Source: DATEZO01 sp035255485
GTDB taxonomy: Bacteria > Pseudomonadota > Gammaproteobacteria > Burkholderiales > Burkholderiaceae_D
NCBI GenBank assembly: GCA_035255485.1
Contig: DATEZO010000099.1
Location: forward strand, 1-58,284
DNA length: 58,284 bases
Reading direction: 5' to 3'
Shown here: positions 43,068 to 52,092 of the stretch, piece after piece
Layout: the number at the start of each line of letters is the position of its first letter
How positions within the stretch are numbered: the stretch's first letter is position 1
Position numbers and translations under genes: made by a program
The notes under the pieces: model-generated
Told to the model about the DNA's origin: nothing
The model's database searches: none
The model's input: only the letters and a program-made list of their open reading frames with translations

Positions 43068-44450
43068 ATGCCGCCGCGCAGATCGAAAACCAGTTCGCCC
43101 CCGGGCTCCCGCATTGGCGCGCTGCCGAGCCAGCCGCCGATCGAAGGGGTCGATGAGGCCACCTGGGTCGACGTGATCCAGAAGATGGACGAAGTGTATT
43201 CCCAGCTTGTACGCGATGAGATTGCGCTGGAGGAAAAGAACGAGGCGCTCGAACGCTCGCAACGCTTCATTTTCAGCCTGCTGTCCGCCATGTCGGACGT
43301 GCTGATCGCCTGCAACCAGTCGGGCGAGATCGAAGAAACCAACGCGGCATTGCGCGAGCTGGTCGGCATCGGCGAAGCGGCGCTGCACGGCATGCCGATC
43401 TACCGGCTGCTGGCCGACGAGGAGAGCGCCGCACGTGTGCGCAAGGTGATTGAACAGGCGGACCCGCAGCGCATCTGCGAAGTCGCTGAACTCAGCATGG
43501 TGCATGCAGACCATGGCGCGGTGCCGGTCGACGTCAATTGCACGCCGCGCATCGATAGCAGCGGCAAGCGTGTCGGCTACGTGTTCGTCGGCCGCCCGAT
43601 GGGTGAATTGAAGCGTGCCTATCACGAATTGCGCGAGACGCATGAAGCGCTCAAGCGCACGCAACGGCAACTGCTGCACGCGGAAAAAATGGCCTCGCTC
43701 GGCCGCCTCGTGGCTGGTGTCGCGCATGAGTTGAACAATCCGATCAGCTTCGTGCTCGGCAATGTGCATGCGTTGAAGCGCTACAGCGAACGGCTCGCGA
43801 CCTATGTCGCTGCCTTGCATCAAGGACAGGCGCACCATGAAGTGGATGAACTGCGCCAGAGCCTGCGCATCGACCGCATCCTGGACGACCTGCCTTCGCT
43901 GATCGACGGCACCATCGAAGGCGCGCAGCGTACCGCCGACATTGTCAGCGGCTTGAAGCGCTTCTCGGTGGTGGATCGCGAAGAGAAGACCACGGTCGAT
44001 CTGAACGCCGTGGTACAGCGCGCGGTCCATTGGGTGAAGAAGGGCACCGCGCCGGAATTTGCCGTGCATTGGCATGCCGATCAGGCATTGCGCGTGACCG
44101 GCAACGCCGGGCAGTTGCTGCAGGTGCTGATGAACCTGGTCCAGAACGCCTACGACGCCACGGTGGCGGCACATGTGGCGCAGCCGGAGCTATGGATCTC
44201 GGCCTGCCAGGACAAGCAGCATCTGTCGCTGCTGCTGCGCGATAACGGCCCCGGTATCGCTGCAGAATACCTATCGCAAATTTTCGATCCGTTTTTCACT
44301 ACCAAGCCGGTCGGCAAAGGTACCGGCCTCGGCCTGTCCATCAGCTACGGCATCATTGAACAACACGGTGGCAAGCTGTATGCGCGCAATGCCAGCACCG
44401 GCGGCGCGGAATTCGTGATCGAGTTGCCGTACCCGGCAGAGCCGTGCTGA
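43068..44450 (+). CDS. hoxJ: Hydrogen-sensing histidine kinase HoxJ
   Basis: HoxJ is the cytoplasmic kinase that receives the H2 signal from HoxBC and modifies HoxA. The 460-residue protein has a PAS domain (about 65-180, including RSQRFIFSLLSAMSDVLIAC), a H-box VAGVAHELNNPISFVLGNVH (His near 220) and a C-terminal ATPase with NLVQNAYDA, DNGPGI and PVGKGTGLGLSISYGI. No membrane helix is present. The frame is open further upstream inside hoxC, but the ATG at 43068 fits the family. It is the last gene of the hoxXABCJ operon and is followed by an inverted repeat. Confidence 0.95.
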   Translation: MPPRRSKTSSPPGSRIGALPSQPPIEGVDEATWVDVIQKMDEVYSQLVRDEIALEEKNEALERSQRFIFSLLSAMSDVLIACNQSGEIEETNAALRELVGIGEAALHGMPIYRLLADEESAARVRKVIEQADPQRICEVAELSMVHADHGAVPVDVNCTPRIDSSGKRVGYVFVGRPMGELKRAYHELRETHEALKRTQRQLLHAEKMASLGRLVAGVAHELNNPISFVLGNVHALKRYSERLATYVAALHQGQAHHEVDELRQSLRIDRILDDLPSLIDGTIEGAQRTADIVSGLKRFSVVDREEKTTVDLNAVVQRAVHWVKKGTAPEFAVHWHADQALRVTGNAGQLLQVLMNLVQNAYDATVAAHVAQPELWISACQDKQHLSLLLRDNGPGIAAEYLSQIFDPFFTTKPVGKGTGLGLSISYGIIEQHGGKLYARNASTGGAEFVIELPYPAEPC

Positions 44451-44618
44451 AACCAGGCGGTTTACATTGGCAATGTCGCCTGCGGCAACCCGGGATTCCT
44501 GCGGACTTGCGCCGGAACGACAAGTCGAAAAACGCTTCCAGGATTGGATTTTATTGTGTGATCGCGTGATTGTAGGGGGGTATAGGTAAAAATATATGCA
44601 ATCGCGCAATGTTTTCGC

Positions 44619-44658
44619 GGGCCTCTCAATATACACGATTCAGTATATTGAAAGGCCC
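44619..44658. terminator. Bidirectional terminator-like inverted repeat
   Basis: GGGCCTCTCAATATAC (44619-44634) and GTATATTGAAAGGCCC (44643-44658) pair over 16 bases with one mismatch around an 8-base loop. The repeat lies between the convergent hoxJ and alcohol dehydrogenase genes. There is no strong T-run, so its termination role is uncertain. The rest of this 238-base gap shows no gene. Confidence 0.55.
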
Positions 44659-44688
44659 ATTTGATCCTGCGCAACCAATCGGGCTCGC

Positions 44689-45855
44689 TTACAGTGCCGC
44701 GGCGTAAATTGCGCGTGCGTCGGCACGGCTCAGTTCGCGCGGATTATTGGTCAGCAGGCGGGTCTGCAGCATGGCGTCGTCGGCCAGGCGATCCAGGTCG
44801 GATTCGGCGATCCCGACCTGGCGCAATTGCGTTTCGATGCCGACGCGGGCTGCGATCTGTTCCATGGCGACGATGAGCGCCTGTGCCAGCGCTTCTTCGC
44901 TGCCGCTTGCCTGCGGCGCAACGATGCGGGCCAGTTCTGCATAGAGCGGAGCGGCATGCGAGGCATTGAAGCGCAGTACATGTGGTAGCACCAGCGCATT
45001 CGACAAGCCGTGCGGTACGTGGAAAATACCGCCGATCGGATAAGCCAGCGCATGCACGGCAGCGCAGGGCGCATTGGCAAACGATTGTCCGGCCAGCATG
45101 GCGCCCAGCAGCATGGCCTGGCGCGCCGCCAGATTGCTGCCATCCGTGCAGGCGGCAACCAGATTATTCGAGAGCAAGACCAATGCTTCGCGCGCCAGCA
45201 TGTCGGACAGCGGATTCTTTTTATGCCGGGTGGTGTAAGCCTCGATTGCATGCACCATCGCATCGATGCCCGTGGCGGCGGTCACCCTGGGCGGCAGGCC
45301 GAGCGTCAGTTGCGCATCGAGAATGGCCAGATCGGCGTACAACTGCGGCGATACCACGCCCATCTTGGTGGTCGCGCCGGTGGTGACGATCGAGATGGGC
45401 GTCACTTCGGAGCCGGTGCCGGCGGTGGTCGGCATCAGGATCAAGGGCAGGCGGCCGCCTTTGACATTGCCGATGCCATACATGGTTTGCAGTTCCTGGT
45501 CGCTGCCGACCAGTACCGCAATCAGCTTGGCGACATCCATCGAACTGCCGCCGCCCAGGCCGATGACTAAATCGATACCGCGTTCACGCGCGTCGGCTGC
45601 TGCCCGCAATACGACTGCTTCCGGTGGGTCCGCCACTACATCGGAACAGATGCTGACCGACAGATTCGCTGCACGCAGGCTGGCGATGGGCGCCTCGACC
45701 AAGCCGGTTTTCAGGAAGCCGCTATCGGTCACCAGCAGCACATGACGCGCCGACGGGAAATGCTGGGTCACGAATGTGCCGAGCCGCTGTGCAGCGCCGG
45801 CCTCGCTGACGATATTCGGTACGGTGCTGAAAGTGAACGGTGCGGAATAATGCAT
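44689..45855 (-). CDS. Iron-dependent (class III) alcohol dehydrogenase
   Basis: This is an NAD(P)-linked oxidoreductase of the iron-dependent family. The 388-residue protein shows the nucleotide-binding GGGSSMDVAK, TTAGTGSEVT, and the metal-ligand segments DAMVHAIEAYTT and GIFHVPHGLSNA. AAGGAG lies just before the ATG at 45855; a 12-codon longer frame was not chosen. The exact substrate cannot be told from sequence (candidates are primary alcohols, 1,3-propanediol or 4-hydroxybutyrate). It stands alone, convergent with hoxJ. Confidence 0.9.
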   Translation of the reverse strand: MHYSAPFTFSTVPNIVSEAGAAQRLGTFVTQHFPSARHVLLVTDSGFLKTGLVEAPIASLRAANLSVSICSDVVADPPEAVVLRAAADARERGIDLVIGLGGGSSMDVAKLIAVLVGSDQELQTMYGIGNVKGGRLPLILMPTTAGTGSEVTPISIVTTGATTKMGVVSPQLYADLAILDAQLTLGLPPRVTAATGIDAMVHAIEAYTTRHKKNPLSDMLAREALVLLSNNLVAACTDGSNLAARQAMLLGAMLAGQSFANAPCAAVHALAYPIGGIFHVPHGLSNALVLPHVLRFNASHAAPLYAELARIVAPQASGSEEALAQALIVAMEQIAARVGIETQLRQVGIAESDLDRLADDAMLQTRLLTNNPRELSRADARAIYAAAL

Positions 45856-46169
45856 GACTTCTCCTTTTTTCCTGGGCGTGCACAAGAACACCTTGTGCGT
45901 GTTGGTGATCGTGGCGGGATGGCGGCGGCCGCGATTACCAGCAAAACAGGCACATCATTTCTACTGCGGCTCTTATTGTAGCAATACCGTGCGCACGCAT
46001 TGACTGTCTCTGGCTGTCTCTGCATGTTACTCGGAGGTAAAATACGGTTTTAGCCGAGCGCATGTTCAGCTTTTCCCTGTCGGCAACGATAGCGGCAACT
46101 TTATTTCCATGACCATTACCCTAAGCCAAGACGTCTTTTTGCCTTTTTCGGTTGCCATTTCCAGCGGTA
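45856..46169. other. Intergenic gap with no gene recognised
   Basis: This gap of about 310 bases separates the divergent alcohol dehydrogenase and TSUP genes. It is more AT-rich than its surroundings in the middle and probably carries both promoters. No palindrome, RNA motif or coding frame of note was recognised. Confidence 0.5.
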
Positions 46170-46937
46170 ATGGCAATGGCTGATTATCTGATTCTCGGCA
46201 TGGCTGCGTTACTGGCGGGAGCAATCGATGCAGTGGTAGGCGGGGGTGGTTTGATTCAAACGCCAGCGTTGTTTTCCGTATTGCCAAACGTCATGCCGGC
46301 AACATTGCTCGGTACCAGCAAACTGGCAGGAGTGTGGGGCACTGCCGCAGCGGCAGTCAATTTTTCACGCCGCGTCCGCTTGCAATGGAGTGCCGCGGCG
46401 CCGGCAGCGATGACGGCATTTGTATTTGCCTTTTTCGGCGCCTATACGGTGACGCGGATACCCGCTGATTTTATCCGGAAGCTGTTGCCATTCATCCTGA
46501 TTGCGGTTGTCTTATACACACTGAAACGCAAGGATTTCGGTAGCGTGCATGCACCCCGGCATGGCGGCATCACTGAAAAAATGATTGCCATCGGGGTAGG
46601 GGGCTGCATCGGATTTTACGATGGCTTTTTCGGTCCGGGCACTGGCAGTTTTCTGGTATTTCTGTTTGTGCGGTTCTTTGGATTTGATTTTCTGAGTGCA
46701 TCGGCAGTGGCCAAGGTGGTCAATGTCGCATGCAATCTGTCAGCACTCTTCTGGTTCGGTTATAGCGGGCATTTATTATGGCAAATCGGATTACTGATGG
46801 CACTTTGTAACGTGACCGGATCCTTGATCGGCAGCAGACTGGCCATTCGGCATGGCAGCGGGTTTGTGCGCAAAGTATTTTTGATTGTCGTGTCGCTGCT
46901 GATCTTGAAAACCGGCTATGACGCCTTTCTCAAATAA
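46170..46937 (+). CDS. TSUP (TauE/SafE) family membrane permease
   Basis: TSUP proteins move small anions such as sulfite or sulfonate-linked compounds across the inner membrane. The 255-residue protein has about eight hydrophobic helices. Typical glycine-rich motifs near both repeats are GAIDAVVGGGGLIQTPAL and CIGFYDGFFGPGTGSFLVF. A TTG starts the frame 18 bases earlier; the ATGs at 46170 and 46176 are both plausible starts. It precedes the parS pair and mnmG. The substrate is unknown. Confidence 0.88.
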   Translation: MAMADYLILGMAALLAGAIDAVVGGGGLIQTPALFSVLPNVMPATLLGTSKLAGVWGTAAAAVNFSRRVRLQWSAAAPAAMTAFVFAFFGAYTVTRIPADFIRKLLPFILIAVVLYTLKRKDFGSVHAPRHGGITEKMIAIGVGGCIGFYDGFFGPGTGSFLVFLFVRFFGFDFLSASAVAKVVNVACNLSALFWFGYSGHLLWQIGLLMALCNVTGSLIGSRLAIRHGSGFVRKVFLIVVSLLILKTGYDAFLK

Positions 46938-46950
46938 TATCCCCGCTTAT

Positions 46951-46966
46951 TGTTTCACGTGGAACA
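46951..46966. other. parS: parS centromere site 1
   Basis: TGTTTCACGTGGAACA matches the bacterial parS consensus TGTT-N-CACGTG-N-AACA. It lies 13 bases after the TSUP stop and about 4.3 kb from parB. ParB nucleates at such sites for chromosome segregation. Confidence 0.93.
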
Positions 46967-46997
46967 TGTCGTAGGGAAAGCGGGTTTGCGTGAAGAG

Positions 46998-47013
46998 TGT
47001 TCCACGTGAAACA
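46998..47013. other. parS: parS centromere site 2
   Basis: TGTTCCACGTGAAACA is the exact reverse complement of the first site and begins 47 bases after it. The pair lies 110 bases before the mnmG start. Both are perfect in the CACGTG core and flanks. Confidence 0.93.
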
Positions 47014-47123
47014 AATTGCCATGCGCTGCAATCAGAATAGCGAACAGGGCGAAGCAAGCCTATAATCTCGGCTCTGTCTTGCAAATTTCCAGCATTTACG
47101 CTTTCCTCAGATCGAGGCGCATC

Positions 47124-49055
47124 ATGTTTTATCCTACAGAATTCGATGTCATTGTTGTCGGCGGCGGTCATGCCGGCACAGAGGCGGCGCTCGCTTCCGC
47201 GCGTATGGGGCAGAGAACATTGTTGCTTACACACAATATCGAAACGCTTGGGCAAATGTCGTGCAATCCGTCAATTGGCGGTATCGGCAAAGGGCATCTG
47301 GTAAAGGAAGTGGATGCCATGGGCGGTGCAATGGCGATTGCGACGGATGAGGCGGGCATCCAGTTTCGCATTCTGAATTCGTCCAAAGGGCCGGCGGTGC
47401 GCGCCACGCGTGCACAAGCGGATCGCCTTCTGTACAAGCAGGCGATCCGCTCGCGGCTGGAAAATCAGCCGAACCTGTGGTTGTTCCAGCAAGCGGTCGA
47501 TGATTTGCTGGTGGAAGGTAATCGTGTCATTGGTGCGGTAACGCAAGTGGGAATCCGCTTTCGTGGTCGGACAGTCGTGTTGACGGCAGGCACATTTCTG
47601 GATGGCAAGATACATGTCGGGCTGAATAACTATGCAGCCGGGCGTGCGGGTGATCCGCCCGCCATTTCTTTGTCGGCACGCCTGAAGGAATTGAAGCTGC
47701 CGCAAGGTCGGCTGAAAACCGGTACGCCACCGCGCATCGATGGCCGCAGCATTGATTTTTCGGTGATGCAGGAACAACCGGGCGATCTTGATCCGATTCC
47801 GGTTTTTTCCGTAATGGGATCGGCGGCGCTGCATCCGAAACAGTTGCCGTGCTGGATTACGCATACCAGTCAGCGTACCCATGACATCATCCGCGCCGGC
47901 CTCGACCGCAGTCCGATGTACACCGGCGTGATCGAGGGCGTCGGGCCGCGTTATTGCCCATCGATCGAAGACAAGATCCATCGCTTCGCCGGCAAGGATT
48001 CGCACCAGATATTCCTGGAGCCGGAAGGCTTGACCACCAACGAGTTCTATCCGAACGGGATTTCGACCAGCTTGCCGTTTGATGTGCAACTGGCATTGGT
48101 GCAATCGATGCGTGGCCTGGAACGCGCGCATATCCTGCGACCTGGCTACGCAATCGAATACGATTATTTCGATCCGCGCGGCTTGAAGGCCTCACTCGAA
48201 ACCAAAGTAATCCAGGGCTTGTTTTTCGCCGGTCAGATCAATGGTACTACCGGCTATGAAGAAGCGGCGGCGCAAGGCATGCTGGCTGGCATCAATGCCG
48301 CACTGCAAACGCAAGGGCGCGAAGCGTGGACGCCGCGCCGCGACGAAGCCTACCTCGGCGTGCTGGTCGACGATTTGATCACGCAGGGCGTGCAGGAGCC
48401 GTACCGCATGTTTACCAGTCGCGCCGAATACCGGCTTTCTCTGCGCGAAGACAATGCCGACATGCGCCTGACCGAGATCGGGCGCAAGCTTGGCTGCGTC
48501 GGCGATGCGCAATGGGCCCTGTTCGAGCAAAAACGCGAAGCAGTCGCGCGCGAACTGGAACGCCTGAAATCGACCTGGGTCAGTCCGCGTATCCTGGCCG
48601 AGGCTGAGGCAGAACGTGTCTTTGGCAAAGCGATAGAGCGAGAGTATGCGCTTGCCGACTTGTTGCGCCGGCCGAACGTGCGTTATGACGTTCTGATGAG
48701 CCTGAAGGGAATCGATGGCCAGGACCTGGCTGGGCCGGGCCTGCAGGACGATGTCATCACGGAGCAGGTAGAGATCCAGCTGAAGTACGCCGGTTACATC
48801 GAGCGCCAGATGCGCGAAGTCGAACGGCACGAATATCACGAAAACCTGAAGCTGCCGGCCAGCCTGGATTACCTGGAAGTCAAGGCGTTGTCGATCGAGG
48901 TGCGGCAAAAGCTGGACAAGCATCGGCCGGAAACGCTGGGACAGGCGTCGCGGATTGCCGGCGTCACGCCAGCCGCGATTTCACTGTTGCTGGTGCACTT
49001 GAAAAAGGGCGGCTTCAAGGAGTTTGCATCGGTGCGGCCGGATGTGCTGGCGTAA
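47124..49055 (+). CDS. mnmG: tRNA uridine-5-carboxymethylaminomethyl modification enzyme
   Basis: MnmG (GidA) is a FAD enzyme that with MnmE modifies the wobble uridine of certain tRNAs. The 643-residue protein has the dinucleotide site DVIVVGGGHAGTEAALASAR, followed by CNPSIGGIGKGHLVKE and GYEEAAAQGMLAG. The start at 47124 begins MFYPTEFDV, typical of the betaproteobacterial gene; an earlier in-frame ATG lies inside the leader. Its place beside rsmG and parAB is the usual origin-proximal order. Confidence 0.97.
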   Translation: MFYPTEFDVIVVGGGHAGTEAALASARMGQRTLLLTHNIETLGQMSCNPSIGGIGKGHLVKEVDAMGGAMAIATDEAGIQFRILNSSKGPAVRATRAQADRLLYKQAIRSRLENQPNLWLFQQAVDDLLVEGNRVIGAVTQVGIRFRGRTVVLTAGTFLDGKIHVGLNNYAAGRAGDPPAISLSARLKELKLPQGRLKTGTPPRIDGRSIDFSVMQEQPGDLDPIPVFSVMGSAALHPKQLPCWITHTSQRTHDIIRAGLDRSPMYTGVIEGVGPRYCPSIEDKIHRFAGKDSHQIFLEPEGLTTNEFYPNGISTSLPFDVQLALVQSMRGLERAHILRPGYAIEYDYFDPRGLKASLETKVIQGLFFAGQINGTTGYEEAAAQGMLAGINAALQTQGREAWTPRRDEAYLGVLVDDLITQGVQEPYRMFTSRAEYRLSLREDNADMRLTEIGRKLGCVGDAQWALFEQKREAVARELERLKSTWVSPRILAEAEAERVFGKAIEREYALADLLRRPNVRYDVLMSLKGIDGQDLAGPGLQDDVITEQVEIQLKYAGYIERQMREVERHEYHENLKLPASLDYLEVKALSIEVRQKLDKHRPETLGQASRIAGVTPAAISLLLVHLKKGGFKEFASVRPDVLA

Positions 49056-49064
49056 GGGCAGGGG

Positions 49065-49715
49065 ATGACCGGATTCGACCGCACCGCGCTGACTGCCACG
49101 CTGACCGATGGCGTACGCACACTACCGCTCGATCTGGATCAGCACCAGATCGCGCAATTGATCGACTATCTCGCGCTGCTGGCAAAATGGAACGCTGTGT
49201 ACAACCTGACCGCGGTGCGCGATCCGGTCCAGATGGTGACGCAGCATCTGCTCGATGCGCTGGCCGCAGTGCCCGCGTTCGCCGATGCGCACAATATCCT
49301 GGATGTCGGCGCCGGCGGCGGCTTGCCCGGCATGGTGCTGGCGATAGCGCGTCCTGACATGCAGGTGTCGATGGTCGATACCGTGCGCAAGAAGACAGCG
49401 TTCCTGACACAGGTAAAGGCGGAACTCGGCCTGGCGAACGTCACGGTGCATACGGCCCGGGTCGAGCAGTTGCAAGTACCGCACCAGTTCGATGTGATCA
49501 CCTCGCGCGCATTCGCCGAGCTGACCGATTTCGTCAGCTGGTCCGGGCATTTGCTGCAAGAGGGAGGGCGTTTTATTGCACTGAAGGGCGTGCTGCCGCA
49601 GGATGAGATCACGCGCCTGCCACCAGGATGGCGCATGGCCAAAGTATGCGCGTTGCGGGTGCCGCACCTGAACGCCGAACGCCATCTGGTTTTTGTTGAA
49701 AGAGAGGCAACATGA
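49065..49715 (+). CDS. rsmG: 16S rRNA (guanine527-N7)-methyltransferase
   Basis: RsmG methylates G527 of 16S rRNA using S-adenosylmethionine. The 216-residue protein has the SAM-binding motif ILDVGAGGGLPGMVLAI and family segments KWNAVYNLTA and FDVITSRAFAEL. It begins 9 bases after mnmG and its stop overlaps the following LysE-family gene by ATGA. The pairing with mnmG is conserved in many bacteria. Confidence 0.96.
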   Translation: MTGFDRTALTATLTDGVRTLPLDLDQHQIAQLIDYLALLAKWNAVYNLTAVRDPVQMVTQHLLDALAAVPAFADAHNILDVGAGGGLPGMVLAIARPDMQVSMVDTVRKKTAFLTQVKAELGLANVTVHTARVEQLQVPHQFDVITSRAFAELTDFVSWSGHLLQEGGRFIALKGVLPQDEITRLPPGWRMAKVCALRVPHLNAERHLVFVEREAT

Positions 49716-50350
49716 CATTGCAAGTCTTCTTCCATTCGCTCGGTATCGCCGACGTATGGCAATTGATCGCCGCGGTGATCGTGTTCCTGATGCTACCCGG
49801 CCCCGGCACCTTTTGTGTGCTCACTTGCGCCAGCCAGCGCGGCCTGCGTGGCGGCTTCGCCGCACTGGCCGGGCTGATGCTGGGCGACGCGGTGCTGATG
49901 CTGCTGGCTGCGCTTGGCGTTGCCGCATTGCTGCAGGCGAATCCGCTGCTGTTCAAGGGCATGCAGTATCTGGGCGCGGCCTATCTTGCCTATCTGGGCG
50001 GCAGGCTGCTGTTGGCGAAAAGCGGGCAGGGCGGCGCTGTCGTGCCCTTTTCGCAGGCGGCCGACTTCCGGCGCGGCTTTCTGGTCACGCTCATCAACCC
50101 GAAAGCGATCGTGTTTTACATGGCGTTTTTTCCGTTGTTCATCGATCCGGTGATGCATCGCGGCGGCGTGACGTTCGCCGCCATGGGCGTAATCATTTCA
50201 ACCTGTACGCTGGTTTACGGAAGCTTGCTGGCATTGGCCGGCAATGCTGCTGCAAGACGCCTGGCGCGCAATCGCCGCATCGCCGCCTTTGCCTCGAAGG
50301 CGGCGGGCGTTTTTCTGATCGGCTTTGGCATCAAACTGACAACCAACTAA
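49712..50350 (+). CDS. LysE/RhtB-family amino-acid exporter
   Basis: The 212-residue protein has about six hydrophobic helices and the family motif FLMLPGPGTFCVLTCASQRG near the N-terminus, followed by YLGAAYLAYLGGRLLL and LINPKAIVFYMAFFP. Such permeases export amino acids or derivatives. The start overlaps rsmG by four bases and the stop lies 3 bases before parA, so it sits inside the core operon. The substrate cannot be told from sequence. Confidence 0.92.
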   Translation: MTLQVFFHSLGIADVWQLIAAVIVFLMLPGPGTFCVLTCASQRGLRGGFAALAGLMLGDAVLMLLAALGVAALLQANPLLFKGMQYLGAAYLAYLGGRLLLAKSGQGGAVVPFSQAADFRRGFLVTLINPKAIVFYMAFFPLFIDPVMHRGGVTFAAMGVIISTCTLVYGSLLALAGNAAARRLARNRRIAAFASKAAGVFLIGFGIKLTTN

Positions 50351-50353
50351 AAC

Positions 50354-51124
50354 ATGGCCAAAATCTTTTGTGTCGCCAATCAAAAAGGCGGCGTCGGCAA
50401 GACCACTACCGCCGTCAATCTTGCCGCCGGCCTTGCACAGCTTGGACAGCGCGTACTGTTGATCGATCTCGATCCGCAAGGCAATGCGACCATGGGCGCC
50501 GGCATCAATAAATCGACACTCGTCGCATCGGTGTATGAAGTCCTGCTCGGCATGGCCGAGGCAAGTGTTGCGCGCACGACTTCCGAAACCGGGAAATTCG
50601 ACATACTGCCGGCGAACCGGGAACTGGCCGGCGCCGAAGTCGAGATGGTCGAACTCGATCACCGTGAAAAGCGCCTGAAACAGGCGTTGGCCACAGTCGA
50701 TGATGACTACGATTTCATGCTGATCGATTGTCCTCCGGCGCTGTCGATGCTGACCCTGAACGGCTTGTGCGCAGCACACGGTGTCATCATCCCGATGCAG
50801 TGTGAATACTATGCGCTGGAAGGCCTGTCGGATCTGGTCAACACCATCAAGAAGGTGCACGCGAAGCTGAACACCGACCTGAAAATCATCGGTTTGCTGC
50901 GTGTCATGTTCGATCCGCGCATGACCTTGTCGCAGCAGGTCTCGGCGCAGCTGGAACAGCACTTCGGCGACAAAGTATTCAAGACCATCATTCCGCGCAA
51001 TGTCAGGCTGGCGGAAGCGCCGTCCTACGGCATGCCGGGCGTGGTGTTCGATCCGTCATCGAAGGGCGCGCAAGCGTATATTGCATTCGGTGCGGAAATG
51101 GTGGCGCGAATCAAGGAACTTTAG
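50354..51124 (+). CDS. parA: Chromosome-partitioning ATPase ParA
   Basis: ParA (Soj) is the Walker-type ATPase that moves ParB-parS complexes. The 256-residue protein opens with the deviant Walker A motif KGGVGKTT (residues 11-18), then LLIDLDPQGN and MLIDCPPALSMLTLN. The lack of an N-terminal DNA-binding domain marks the chromosomal type. It follows the exporter gene by 3 bases and precedes parB. Confidence 0.96.
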   Translation: MAKIFCVANQKGGVGKTTTAVNLAAGLAQLGQRVLLIDLDPQGNATMGAGINKSTLVASVYEVLLGMAEASVARTTSETGKFDILPANRELAGAEVEMVELDHREKRLKQALATVDDDYDFMLIDCPPALSMLTLNGLCAAHGVIIPMQCEYYALEGLSDLVNTIKKVHAKLNTDLKIIGLLRVMFDPRMTLSQQVSAQLEQHFGDKVFKTIIPRNVRLAEAPSYGMPGVVFDPSSKGAQAYIAFGAEMVARIKEL

Positions 51125-51207
51125 AAATCTTGTCACTGTGTTGCCGGGTTTTCAGGATGTTTTCCGATGACCCGGCGTCAGCATATTCTCGTAAGGTAGG
51201 CATCATC

Positions 51208-52092
51208 ATGGTCACGAAAAAACCAAAAGGCCTGGGCCGCGGCCTCGAAGCATTGCTGGGCGGATCGTCCGACATGGCCGAGACCGAGCAAGGTGTGTCC
51301 GGCGCGCCGACGACGCTATCGGTAACGCAACTGCAGACCGGCAAATACCAGCCGCGCACGCGCATGGACGAAGGCGCATTGAACGAGTTGGCGGCGTCGA
51401 TCCGGGCGCAGGGCTTGATGCAGCCGATCCTGGTGCGCCCGGTCGGGCACAACGGCGTCGACAGGTATGAAATCATCGCCGGCGAACGCCGCTTCCGTGC
51501 CGCGCAAATCGCCGGCCTGACCGACGTGCCGGTATTGGTCAAGGATGTCGACGACCAGGCTGCCGCCGCGATGGCGCTGATCGAGAATATCCAGCGGGAA
51601 GACCTGAATCCGCTGGAAGAAGCGCAAGGCATTCATCGCCTGATTACCGATTTCAATTTTACGCACGAGCAGGCGGCCAGCGCGGTCGGGCGCTCGCGCA
51701 GCGCAGTGTCCAACCTGCTGCGCCTGCTGAACCTGGCCAAGCCGGTCCAGACCATGCTGATGGCGGGCGACATCGACATGGGGCACGCGCGGTCCCTGCT
51801 CGCAGTGGACGCGGCCATGCAGATTACGCTGGCGAACCAGGTCGTCTCCAAACGCATGTCCGTGCGGGAAGCGGAAAAGCTGGTGACGCGCGCGACCGCC
51901 GAGCAGGCTTCGGACAAGCCACGTGCCGGCAAGGAAAAGCCGCGTGACATCGTGCGGCTGGAAGAGGAGTTGTCGGATGCCTTGGCCACGCAAGTCACGA
52001 TCAAGCTCGGCGCAAGACACAAAGGTCAGCTCGTCATCGATTTCGCCGATCTCGATGTACTGGATGAACTGATGGCAAAATTGCGTGCCTGA
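51208..52092 (+). CDS. parB: Chromosome-partitioning protein ParB
   Basis: ParB (Spo0J) binds parS and CTP and forms the partition complex. The 294-residue protein starts MVTKKPKGLGRGLEALLGG. It has the CTP-binding box GERRFRAAQ, the LIENIQREDLNPLEEAQG segment and a helix-turn-helix (THEQAASAVGRSRSAVSNLLR). An in-frame start lies 26 codons upstream, but the conserved N-terminus supports 51208. Its targets are the two parS sites at 46.95 and 47.0 kb. Confidence 0.96.
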   Translation: MVTKKPKGLGRGLEALLGGSSDMAETEQGVSGAPTTLSVTQLQTGKYQPRTRMDEGALNELAASIRAQGLMQPILVRPVGHNGVDRYEIIAGERRFRAAQIAGLTDVPVLVKDVDDQAAAAMALIENIQREDLNPLEEAQGIHRLITDFNFTHEQAASAVGRSRSAVSNLLRLLNLAKPVQTMLMAGDIDMGHARSLLAVDAAMQITLANQVVSKRMSVREAEKLVTRATAEQASDKPRAGKEKPRDIVRLEEELSDALATQVTIKLGARHKGQLVIDFADLDVLDELMAKLRA

